NCBI RefSeq assembly: GCF_021249405.1
Contig: NZ_CP089593.1
Span: 1,302,001 to 1,366,000 of the forward strand
Direction: 5' to 3'
Origin: Halobacterium zhouii
GTDB lineage: Archaea; Halobacteriota; Halobacteria; Halobacteriales; Halobacteriaceae
DNA: 64,000 nt
Made by a program: the position numbers and the translations under genes. Below are positions 37,301 to 44,698 of this stretch, in pieces (the stretch's first letter is position 1; each line of letters begins with the position of its first letter). The notes below the pieces were generated by a model. That model searched no databases, had not been told where the DNA came from, and saw nothing but the letters and a program-made list of their open reading frames with translations.

Positions 37301-39782
37301 CGACGAGATCGAGGACGCAGGCCGACACGTCGAGTCACTCATCGAACAGGGTATCCTCCGTCGCATCGAGACCGATTCCGGGTATCTTGTCGGCTTCGAC
37401 GAAAACTGCGTGCATTGCACGACCGTCGACGTAGATACGCCGATTACGTACGTCCCCGCGACGGACACATTCTATTCGACGTTCGATGAGTCGTGCATCG
37501 ACCTCGATGCAGAGCTTGAGTCGGTCACGTTTGGTGCCGACTACGAGGCCCGAAGTGAGTTCACCCATCCGCACTTCGACCTCACGGCGTACCGCGTGAA
37601 CTACTCCGACCCTCTGATGTTGGTTTCCCGTGCCTACTTCGGGCTCACGGAGAAAGACGAACGCCGCCGCATCGAGTATCAGTTTCGGGAGGGACGCTAC
37701 CCCAACTTCCTCTCTTCGGGGCCGGCAATGGAGGTCGGGATGGACATCGGCGACCTTGACGCGCTTCTCCTCTACGGCACCCCACCGAACACGAATTCGT
37801 ACCTTCAGCGGATCGGTCGCGCTGGCCGCCAGTCTGGTTCGTCACTCGTCCATTCGATCAGCCAGCGCAATCCGATTGACTACTACTACTACGAACAGCC
37901 AAACGAACTTATCCAGGCCGAACCACAGCCCGTTCCGCTCAACGAGACGAACGAGGAGGTACTCCGTATCTCGCTGACGTGGGCGATCCTCGACTACTTC
38001 GCTGCCGAATACTGGGTTCCGTGGCGTCGCGAGAGCAGTGACATCGTTGACGAACTCTACTGTGAGGAAGACCTCGTCCCACGCAGCGAACCGCGACCGA
38101 ACGACATCGTGACGTTCACCGCGCTTCTCGCGAGCGAGAACGAGGCAATCCAGTTTGTTGACGATGAGGCCCCACTACAGAGGCTCAAGACGGCGTACGA
38201 AGAGCATCAACCCGACGTTCGCGCGTGGCTTGAGGACATTCTTGGGTTCAGTTACTGCCGCGATTGTGGGCGGAAGCACAGCGCCGGCTACGAGGGCCCG
38301 TGTAGTCGGTCGGAGTGCGACGGTCGCGTTGTCTCCACGGCTGATGCACACGAGGACGTGATCGAGGAGGCGATGACGGCGTTCGTCGACGAGTTCGTCG
38401 AGGGCTACTTCGACTTTGAGGATGACATCCTAGACGAACTGGACGAGGTTCAGACGCAACTCAACGAACTCAATTTGGAGTCGCGCGGTCGGCGGAACCG
38501 TCGTCGCCAGGACACAGACGATCGTGTGGAACAGCGTGATAAGCGTGATCGACTACAGAGTCGAAGTGCAAACCTGAACCAGTACTTGGATCGCCTGGCA
38601 CGGATGGACTACGGGACGTTCCTCGAGGAACACAGCACCACGCCGTTCAGTCTTCGTTCCGTCGACGACACGGTCGAATACGAACTCATCGGTGAGGATT
38701 TCGAGTCTGTGACTGACGACCTGCAGTCCCGGCCGGTTCGAACCGCGCTTTCCGAACTCCACCCTGGTGCGGCCTACCTTCACTCGGACAACCAGCGCTA
38801 CATCGTTACCGGCGTGCGTGCCCACTCGTATCAGACCTCGCAACTGGACGGTAGTGCTGCAATCTGTCCTACGTGCGGCGCCGAGTACGACCTCGGCGAA
38901 AGTCCATGTAAGGAGTGCGGCGCCGATCTCAAGCGCCTGAAAACCATCGTTCCGGAACGCGTCACCGCGTACAAGTCAGATCTCGTACTCGGGCAACTCC
39001 CGAACGGCGATCCCCTCCTCCCAACTCGCTTGTACCAGTCGGACTCGGAAATCCAGGACACCTACGCGCCCACTGAAACAAACGTTACAGGATTCGACCC
39101 TGATCTAGCGAAAGCGTTCACGATTACGACCGAGGACGGAGATCCAGTGGGGCGATTTGACTACGGCGACGTCACAATCACGTCTTCTGTCCACCAGTTC
39201 CACGCTCACTACGTTGGCGGAGGATCTGACCCGCTACCGAACGTCTTTGAGCTCTGTGGTAAGGAAAACTGTGACGGTGTTATCGCACGTAACGACGAGA
39301 CTGCCTACTGTATGCGGCATCCGGAACACTCGACTGAGGACACCGATGTTGTCCGCCTCGCAACCGAGTTCGACACGAAGGCTGTCCGTATCCAGTTCGA
39401 CGACGAAGACATTGAGCACGCCTTCTCCCACGGCGTCCGCATGGCACTCCAGTACATCGGTGGTGTCGGAGTGCGCGCCGTCCCGGAATCACTCGGCGAA
39501 GATGGTACCTACGTCTTCGACAACGAGACCGGTGGCAGTGGCGTCACCGTCCTTCTCACCATGGGATCCGGTGATACACGGGAGAAATTCGACACCGCAA
39601 TCGAACTTATCGAGGAGGCGTTCGAATGTGACTGCGATAATGGCTGTCCGTTCTGTATATACCAGTACGGCTGTGAGAACCAGAACGACCCCGAGACGAT
39701 CGCGAAAGATGACTTCATGGATCTCATCGACTCCGGGTTGACACTCACTCAGCGTGATATCGAGGCAGGCAATGACGAATAG
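34323..39782 (+). CDS. DEAD/DEAH-type helicase with zinc ribbons and DUF1998, copy 2
   Basis: This 1,819-residue protein parallels the previous one motif for motif: TAGTGRGKT (about residues 125-133), VLTYPTKALAQDQ, TNPDT, a DEIH box near 308, GASAT, then AMEVGMDIGDL and QRIGRAGR (about 1161), with zinc-ribbon cysteines between and CDCDNGCPFCIYQYGC at the end. Shared blocks such as QRNPIDYYYYE are nearly identical, but elsewhere the two have diverged widely, so the duplication is old and both copies are kept intact. Two cooperating motors, or a heterodimer, is the natural reading. It is followed by the PLD gene with an 11-base overlap. Confidence 0.87.
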   Translation: MSHDTLKHAEQLKRAYGDHYVASQNTATLKDIISRYEGGTEQTLHERLPEFMRTHGPFLQALDLPRQSDTSWSEFATNRQSIADDAPDGLHDDIVRTFSEAGFERLYAFQEDTVDSMLADNHTLVTAGTGRGKTESWLIPILQYICEAKAGYHDADPQSVKCVLTYPTKALAQDQLKRLIEYLSTLNETRTGTDQITVGIFDGDTPHNDPDAYSYLNTSFEYFECPCSNCSDSLTVERTEDGYCVTHDSPNEMDVDLDFIELTREEIVDAEVDILLTNPDTVNYRLFNVNEQDEQAVFVTQPKYVVFDEIHEYSELFGSFTATLMRRYLRSRCSLLGLDDDADDDLRLVGASATVENKRAIFQRINPFTDADITVVEENPRTLERPLPDALPNPLAEHTVDLDRLTDTSPEWTPAESLVADVLGSLPTDADASERRRVAGNRLYDTLLNETDDDLDIIRALYTTLHEEAQRPADLHETLVEMYDLTDEQATRLVDNFVTLGQLSGVLESRAHLFSWPLDGYYTCVNCAAVYDTPQSECSQCGHHFVTKLAYCNHCGEEALESWFCPDCEQLAPLNVTSGEGRFEYFQDHTCSCGTETIRAVWRPYYECSGCGDRQKINRITHCPDCDTVMVLSDDQDELVCRNPDCDVTLEAGVEVVCENCHSSDLEPLSDDSVLYCEDCGDTHEQEAGHRCSCGGTLRPKRYLGWSCSDPDCDAVYFGEPPNTCDCGKRRFARTGLLDINAIDHCSNCDTDLLPGAECRCDDPAISPTVRGFREYKLVDELGQIRKPSSFHGAVPCYDPRKTYRKSSRYESMIRGPGNTAVTTAQYFLREIADVDDPESFREAKMLSFADSQSDMKELNRNFTEPERTLFVTQFVVDTLTEADEDWVSLADLQSTVIERATEYEQMLTEGDGGLLEAMTGYRQSVSDFLEEEVAARVLQGRYNNRWRSRDHLPSDGLLDVTLDVDWSSLPSGERAILEGLNEQSKQYVDSLIDEIEDAGRHVESLIEQGILRRIETDSGYLVGFDENCVHCTTVDVDTPITYVPATDTFYSTFDESCIDLDAELESVTFGADYEARSEFTHPHFDLTAYRVNYSDPLMLVSRAYFGLTEKDERRRIEYQFREGRYPNFLSSGPAMEVGMDIGDLDALLLYGTPPNTNSYLQRIGRAGRQSGSSLVHSISQRNPIDYYYYEQPNELIQAEPQPVPLNETNEEVLRISLTWAILDYFAAEYWVPWRRESSDIVDELYCEEDLVPRSEPRPNDIVTFTALLASENEAIQFVDDEAPLQRLKTAYEEHQPDVRAWLEDILGFSYCRDCGRKHSAGYEGPCSRSECDGRVVSTADAHEDVIEEAMTAFVDEFVEGYFDFEDDILDELDEVQTQLNELNLESRGRRNRRRQDTDDRVEQRDKRDRLQSRSANLNQYLDRLARMDYGTFLEEHSTTPFSLRSVDDTVEYELIGEDFESVTDDLQSRPVRTALSELHPGAAYLHSDNQRYIVTGVRAHSYQTSQLDGSAAICPTCGAEYDLGESPCKECGADLKRLKTIVPERVTAYKSDLVLGQLPNGDPLLPTRLYQSDSEIQDTYAPTETNVTGFDPDLAKAFTITTEDGDPVGRFDYGDVTITSSVHQFHAHYVGGGSDPLPNVFELCGKENCDGVIARNDETAYCMRHPEHSTEDTDVVRLATEFDTKAVRIQFDDEDIEHAFSHGVRMALQYIGGVGVRAVPESLGEDGTYVFDNETGGSGVTVLLTMGSGDTREKFDTAIELIEEAFECDCDNGCPFCIYQYGCENQNDPETIAKDDFMDLIDSGLTLTQRDIEAGNDE

Positions 39783-41748
39783 CCTCCCCGACGCGATTAA
39801 CGACTTGCGGACACGCTCCCCGGAAACACTCTGGGGTGTCACTGCAGAGAGTCTCTACCTCGCCGTCTGCGCCGTCGCGACTGACACTGGACTCTCGCAC
39901 GCGCTCAATCCACACCATACAGCCACAGTTCTCCAGACGAACGACGAACGTGCTCCTGAAACTGTCGCCGATGCACACCACTTCCTCTTGGCTGAGCTCG
40001 GACTCGTCACTACTGACCACGAGTTGACTGACCGAGGTCGACTCGTCCTCGCGGCCGAACAACCCGGCGACGCTATTCGTCTCGTCGCCGCTCGTCATCT
40101 GTCGCGTGCCCAGCAACTCCTCCGGGAATTCGCCGCAATCGACACCGATCGCCTTCCGCGAAGTGAACTCGACACGCTCGTTCGTGACCCAGAAGACGAG
40201 GCCCTCATCGCGCCACTCCTCTCCTCGCTCGCTTTCGTCGACCTCTACCCAGAAGGTGTCATCCTCGACCACGAAACGATCACGCAGACGTTCGATCGAC
40301 TCGAACAGAACGCGACACACCCGACTGTACCGATTTCGCTCGTCACCGCACTCACTGCACTCGACGACCCCCATCTCATCGCTTGCGTCGCAACTGCTTA
40401 CACCGACACTACCGTCACGCCGACAAACGTCACCCAGACTACCCCACTCGACGCCCTCGCCACCACCGAACGCAACTCTCCAGTCCGAACACCGACTGCT
40501 GAACTCGCCAACGCGATCAACGACACCCGAACCGCCGTTGTGGAGGACGCTAATACCTTCGAGGCGGCTCTCGACCCCAATTCCCGTACAGTAACACGCG
40601 AAGACGCGACCATCGATGCCGACATTGTCACAGCCGCACTCCCAGGCGATCTATCCAGCGAGTCCGTCACCACAATACTCGATCTCGTCGCCACGATTCG
40701 CGCTCATCCTTCTCTCCACTCGGTCGCCGTCTCCTCACTCACTGATTCCCTTAATCTCGAACTGTATCCCCTCTTCCAGGCTATCTCCAATCTCTCCGGA
40801 GTCGACTGCTCGCTTCGGAACGATCTCCTCCTTACGTTCGACGCCGTCCCTGCCGCCCCACAGGGTACAGATCGCTATGACTCCTTCCGCAATGACCTGT
40901 TCGAAGCCCTCCACACGCGTCTCACGTGGCGTGACGCGCTAACCGACATCACGGTCTCAGAAACCCCACATACACGAGCAGACGTCATCGAATCTATCGC
41001 CAAGGGCATCGACGACGACGTCGTCGCCCCGACGTATTTCGTCTACACGCTCCCTGACCCAGACGCTCTCGGCAAGGAACGCACAGAGAAGTACGTCGAC
41101 GACCAACCTGCGCTACGGCGTGAACGCGCGCGCTTGAAGCGCTGGAAGGACCAGCGGGACGACGACCTGCGCCGATTCACGGAGATAACCGACCGCCTCT
41201 TCACGCGCGGCCAAGAGCGTGAGCTCGACGAACGCGTCGTCCGTATTATGACGCCGTACGACGACGACACCTTCTCCGAGTACACTTCCCAACTTCGCAG
41301 CCTCCTCCGGGATGGCTACGAACTCCGTCTCCTCACGCGGCATACGAAACAACGCTGGGAGTGGGAGCGCCTCCGAGACAACCTCCTCGGCGATCTCGAG
41401 GAGAACCGCGAGAACGTCACCATCAGGACATACTCCCGATACAAGGAGTATCAGCGAATCACTAGCGAGACGGACGAAACTGACCTCTCTGAGTTCGGCA
41501 TTCATGCAAAGCTCCAGACGATCGGGAATCCGACGGAGGGCGCCGCACTCCTCGGCTCGGCGAACTTTATGGAGAACAGCTACAACTGGAACCCCGAATG
41601 TGGCGTCTACACCGAGAACTCCAACTTCGTTGCGGCCGCAATCGACTTCTTCGACCACGTCTGGGAACTATCCGAGGCCGACGAAGTTGACCTCACCAGC
41701 CTCCAAGAAATCCCGCGGCGCTCCTTCTATCCCTCCTATTACACGTGA
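39772..41748 (+). CDS. PLD-family nuclease-like protein (DpdK/DrmC-like)
   Basis: The ATG at 39772 gives 658 residues (MTNSLPDAINDLRTRS). Near residue 577 is IHAKLQ followed by GSANFMENSYNWNPE, the H-x-K...GSxN signature of phospholipase D-fold nucleases. Only one complete copy is visible, so an active site may need a dimer. An upstream block (VRIMTPYDDDTFSEY, then LRLLTRH) is the strand-helix part of the same fold. The N-terminal two thirds is helical and unassigned, making it longer than bacterial DpdK or DrmC. As last gene of the operon it is the best candidate for the DNA-cutting subunit. Confidence 0.78.
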   Translation: MTNSLPDAINDLRTRSPETLWGVTAESLYLAVCAVATDTGLSHALNPHHTATVLQTNDERAPETVADAHHFLLAELGLVTTDHELTDRGRLVLAAEQPGDAIRLVAARHLSRAQQLLREFAAIDTDRLPRSELDTLVRDPEDEALIAPLLSSLAFVDLYPEGVILDHETITQTFDRLEQNATHPTVPISLVTALTALDDPHLIACVATAYTDTTVTPTNVTQTTPLDALATTERNSPVRTPTAELANAINDTRTAVVEDANTFEAALDPNSRTVTREDATIDADIVTAALPGDLSSESVTTILDLVATIRAHPSLHSVAVSSLTDSLNLELYPLFQAISNLSGVDCSLRNDLLLTFDAVPAAPQGTDRYDSFRNDLFEALHTRLTWRDALTDITVSETPHTRADVIESIAKGIDDDVVAPTYFVYTLPDPDALGKERTEKYVDDQPALRRERARLKRWKDQRDDDLRRFTEITDRLFTRGQERELDERVVRIMTPYDDDTFSEYTSQLRSLLRDGYELRLLTRHTKQRWEWERLRDNLLGDLEENRENVTIRTYSRYKEYQRITSETDETDLSEFGIHAKLQTIGNPTEGAALLGSANFMENSYNWNPECGVYTENSNFVAAAIDFFDHVWELSEADEVDLTSLQEIPRRSFYPSYYT

Positions 41749-42034
41749 TTTCACCAGGCTTCAATTGAGGCGCCACGCCGACGTTATTTCGAGTCGGTTG
41801 AATCGCTCACGGGGGCGATTTAAGAGTGGATCGGGTGGTCTATGATGGGCGGGCGTCAGGTTGTGCCTCTGACCACCCGCTTTTCGGCTGGTTCTGTCGC
41901 GACCAGTACTCACAACGACCACCTCACCACGAAACCGATGAGACCTATTCTACGAAATCCCTCGCCTACAAATCCAACGTAGTCACCCAACCACCCACCG
42001 AGTAGGTGTAAGCTCTGGAGTGATTTCGGCGAAT
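41749..42034. other. Convergent intergenic stretch
   Basis: These 286 bases lie between the ends of the restriction operon and the preQ0 operon. No gene is supported here, and I see no strong hairpin that could serve both transcripts. Confidence 0.4.
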
Positions 42035-42736
42035 CTACTCTGCCTCTGTGTAGTCAGGCCGCTCCGCGTACTCGATAGGGTCACGGGCGCCGATGTTCTG
42101 AAAGGCCTGTAGGCGGAAGGCACAGGCGTCGCACGTCCCACACGCTGGTTCTTCGTCGCGGTAGCAACTCCAGGTGAGGTCATAAGGAACGTCGAGTTCG
42201 GTCCCCCGCTCGGCGATGTCGGTCTTGGACCACTCGGTGAAGGGTGCCTCAACACAGATCTGGGTATCGTCTTTCGTGCCGACATTGACGACGGTCTGGA
42301 AGGCCTCGAAGAATTCAGGTCGGCAGTCAGGATAGCCGGAGAAGTCCTCTGAGTGAGCGCCTATGAAGACTGCATCGCAGTCGTTCGCCTCCGCATAGGA
42401 GGTGGCCATCGCGATGAGGTTCGCGTTCCGAAACGGCACGTAGGAAGTTGGAATCTCCTCCGACTCGAGGTCGGCCTCTTCGACCTCCATCTCTTCGTCC
42501 GTGAGCGAGGAACCCCCGATCTTCGAGAGGTGGTCGGTCGTCAGGTGCAAGAAGTCTGCAGCGTCGAAGTAGTCAGCTTGCGACGTTGCACACTCGTACT
42601 CCTTCTCCTCGGTACGTTGGCCGTAGGAAGTGTGGAGCATGTAAAGCTCGTAGCCACGCTCTTTGGCGACTGCGGCGGCCGTCGCGGAGTCCATCCCTCC
42701 AGACGCGAGGACAACTGCGCGGTCCTCGTCGCTCAT
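42035..42736 (-). CDS. queC: 7-cyano-7-deazaguanine synthase QueC
   Basis: This 233-residue enzyme converts 7-carboxy-7-deazaguanine to preQ0 using ammonia and ATP. It has the PP-loop ATP pyrophosphatase motif ASGGMDSATA near the N-terminus, TSYVPFRNANLIAMA in the middle and the zinc cysteines CYRDEEPACGTCDAC close to the end, all standard for QueC. It is last in queD-queE-folE-queC and overlaps folE by ATGA. preQ0 feeds archaeosine in tRNA in most archaea; in this island the likely consumer is the DNA transglycosylase encoded divergently. Confidence 0.95.
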   Translation of the reverse strand: MSDEDRAVVLASGGMDSATAAAVAKERGYELYMLHTSYGQRTEEKEYECATSQADYFDAADFLHLTTDHLSKIGGSSLTDEEMEVEEADLESEEIPTSYVPFRNANLIAMATSYAEANDCDAVFIGAHSEDFSGYPDCRPEFFEAFQTVVNVGTKDDTQICVEAPFTEWSKTDIAERGTELDVPYDLTWSCYRDEEPACGTCDACAFRLQAFQNIGARDPIEYAERPDYTEAE

Positions 42737-43332
42737 TGTTGGTCCTCCGCGCGAGCAATCGCGCCTTGGAACTGCTCGCGTTCGATGTCGGTGGGTTCAC
42801 CGATGGTCGTCCGAGTCGTAGTCGTGCTCTTCGTTTCGATGCCACGCATGGCTTCGCAGAGGTGAGTGGCATTCATTTCGACGAGGACGAGTGGTGCGTC
42901 CAGCTCTTTGGCGAGGCCGAATGCGATGTCGTTAGTGAGACGTTCCTGCATGGTGAATTGACGGGACTGCCAGCGGACGTAACGGATAAGTTTCGAAAGG
43001 CCAACGACGTCCTCGCTGGGTCGATACGCGACGTGGGCCGTCCCGTGGAAGGGGAGGAGATGGTGCTCACAGAGTGAGTGAAAAGGAATGCCCGTTTTCA
43101 CGACGAGGTCATCACCTTCGGCGTCGAACGTCCGCATCGTCGGCTTCTCGCTCTCTCGAGTGCCGTTAGTGAGCGTCGCGAACGCATCAGGGACACGGCG
43201 CTCCCACGTGTCAGCGAGTCCGGGCCGATCAGGATCTTCACCGAGCGCTTCGAGGAAGAGGCGCGTCGCACGCTGCACCTTCTCCCGGTCGATACCGTCT
43301 TCTGGTTGTGTAAGCTGTGAGTGTTGTGTCAT
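42733..43332 (-). CDS. folE: GTP cyclohydrolase I (FolE, type IA)
   Basis: This 199-residue enzyme turns GTP into dihydroneopterin triphosphate, the first step to preQ0. CEHHLLPFHGTAHVAY carries zinc ligands and active-site histidine, SKLIRYVRW and TMQERLTNDIA are conserved helices, and HLCEAMRGIETKSTTTT holds the third zinc cysteine. This is the bacterial/eukaryal-type GCYH-IA fold, whereas archaea commonly use MptA or a FolE2-type enzyme, so the gene was likely acquired with the cassette. It lies three bases after queE and overlaps queC. Confidence 0.95.
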   Translation of the reverse strand: MTQHSQLTQPEDGIDREKVQRATRLFLEALGEDPDRPGLADTWERRVPDAFATLTNGTRESEKPTMRTFDAEGDDLVVKTGIPFHSLCEHHLLPFHGTAHVAYRPSEDVVGLSKLIRYVRWQSRQFTMQERLTNDIAFGLAKELDAPLVLVEMNATHLCEAMRGIETKSTTTTRTTIGEPTDIEREQFQGAIARAEDQQ

Positions 43333-43335
43333 AGA

Positions 43336-44109
43336 TTACGTACCCGGGGCGTCGTTCCAGAGGTCGACGTGGAGGCGCGGTGTGTAGCGATAGCCGTGTT
43401 CCATGGCGAGTTCCGCGACTGTGTTCCGCGAGTCGTCGAGTTGCTCGCGCGTCACGCCCTCGGGCATCAGGAGGACGTCCGAATCTTCAACGGTCGTCGA
43501 CGCCTCGTCTCGAATTTGTGCGAGTAACTTTTCGATTTCGGGGAGGTCGTCGGATCCAGTGACGACGAACTTCAACTGTGAGTCGTAAGTATCGACCAAT
43601 CTAGTGAGTGCATCAATGTCGATTCGCTGTTTCTCGTGATGCTCGGCCCATTCACCGTCCCCGCTTGGATCCTTCTCGGGAGTAGGGGTGCTAGAGTTGA
43701 GTTTCGGGCTGATGCTCGCGAGGTCGATCGGCGCGTCGCGATAGACCGTCCCGTTCGTCTCGACGGTAGTGTGGTAGCCCAATTCGTCGAGGCGTTCGAG
43801 GAGCGTAACGGATTGCTCGTGGATGAGTGGCTCTCCGCCAGTGAGGACGACGTGCTCAGCCTTTTCGTGAGACTCGACTTCCGCGACGACATCGTTTAGA
43901 CTCAACTGTCCATGCGTGGGTTCCCACGATGTGTGGTAGGAGTCACAGAACCAACATCGGAGGTTACACCCGCTCGTGCGAACGAAGACGCTCGGCACAC
44001 CGGCGAGCGTTCCCTCTCCTTGTAATGAGTAGAAGAGTTCGTTGATCGGTAGCGTCTCGCCGTCTGTCTCGGTCTCCGTGTCGGTTTCGGCGGTCGGGTT
44101 GACGGGCAT
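43336..44109 (-). CDS. queE: 7-carboxy-7-deazaguanine synthase QueE (radical SAM)
   Basis: The ATG at 44109 gives 257 residues. CNLRCWFC binds the [4Fe-4S] cluster of a radical SAM enzyme, next to SLQGEGTLAGVPSVFVR, the typical QueE N-terminal block. VVLTGGEPL is the SAM-binding GGE motif. The reaction converts 6-carboxytetrahydropterin to 7-carboxy-7-deazaguanine. A longer open frame upstream overlaps queD and is unlikely. It lies four bases after the queD stop and three before folE, inside one transcript. Confidence 0.94.
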   Translation of the reverse strand: MPVNPTAETDTETETDGETLPINELFYSLQGEGTLAGVPSVFVRTSGCNLRCWFCDSYHTSWEPTHGQLSLNDVVAEVESHEKAEHVVLTGGEPLIHEQSVTLLERLDELGYHTTVETNGTVYRDAPIDLASISPKLNSSTPTPEKDPSGDGEWAEHHEKQRIDIDALTRLVDTYDSQLKFVVTGSDDLPEIEKLLAQIRDEASTTVEDSDVLLMPEGVTREQLDDSRNTVAELAMEHGYRYTPRLHVDLWNDAPGT

Positions 44110-44113
44110 TGAT

Positions 44114-44566
44114 TCAGCGCCCCCCAGCGCAGAGCTCAGCCGTTTCACGGACGGAGACAGAGACCTCAGAGATACGGTCGGGAAGTTCTTCAAAGAGACG
44201 TTCCTCGAGGAGAACGGCCATCACTTCGGCCGTCGGCGGATGTTCGAGGACGACAATTCCATCACTGTCGCCACTAGCTTCGAACACCTCAACGAGCGGG
44301 TCACCCTCCTCGAGGAGGAAGCGATGATCCCATTCGTCGATAATATCCGTGACATCACCCTTGTCGACGACCCACCCGTCCTCGGAGAGTGTACCGGTTA
44401 TCTCGACAGAAATCTCGTAGTTATGCCCATGGGGACGACTGCACTTGCCCTCGTGGTGAAGAAGGCGGTGACCGGTGCTGATGCGGATTGGTCGGTCGTC
44501 GCCGATGTGGAGTGTACGTTTCCCTGCGTCAGCGAGTGATGACACGGGTTGCTGTTCGAGAGACAT
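44114..44566 (-). CDS. queD: 6-carboxytetrahydropterin synthase QueD
   Basis: The ATG at 44566 gives 150 residues; nine upstream codons are open but would place the TATA box inside the gene. STGHRLLHHEGKCSRPHGHNY holds the zinc histidines and the catalytic cysteine, and VSVRETAELCA supplies the conserved glutamate. The enzyme makes 6-carboxy-5,6,7,8-tetrahydropterin from dihydroneopterin triphosphate. It is the first gene of the preQ0 operon and divergent from the dpdA-like gene. Confidence 0.94.
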   Translation of the reverse strand: MSLEQQPVSSLADAGKRTLHIGDDRPIRISTGHRLLHHEGKCSRPHGHNYEISVEITGTLSEDGWVVDKGDVTDIIDEWDHRFLLEEGDPLVEVFEASGDSDGIVVLEHPPTAEVMAVLLEERLFEELPDRISEVSVSVRETAELCAGGR

Positions 44567-44591
44567 ACCCACATATTCCCAGAGGGCACCC

Positions 44592-44601
44592 AAAATATTA
44601 T
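44592..44601 (-). promoter_or_regulatory. TATA box of the preQ0 operon
   Basis: The block aaaatattat is centred about 30 bases upstream of the queD ATG at 44566 and is the most AT-rich site in the divergent region. Spacing fits a leaderless transcript. A second AT-rich block (atatgcatat, about 44651-44660) may serve the dpdA-like gene. Confidence 0.55.
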
Positions 44602-44698
44602 CGGTAGACTACTGGAGTAGCAATTAGATATCATATCCGGGTCGAAGACGATATGCATATGGGAACGTGAGCGAACGATAGAACGGTGAACCGAATCT

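Noticed and set aside
22843-41748. Classification as DISARM or BREX
   Set aside because: DUF1998 helicase and PLD protein are shared with DISARM, but no DNA methyltransferase is present; no PglZ is seen for BREX. preQ0 genes and transglycosylases point to Dpd.
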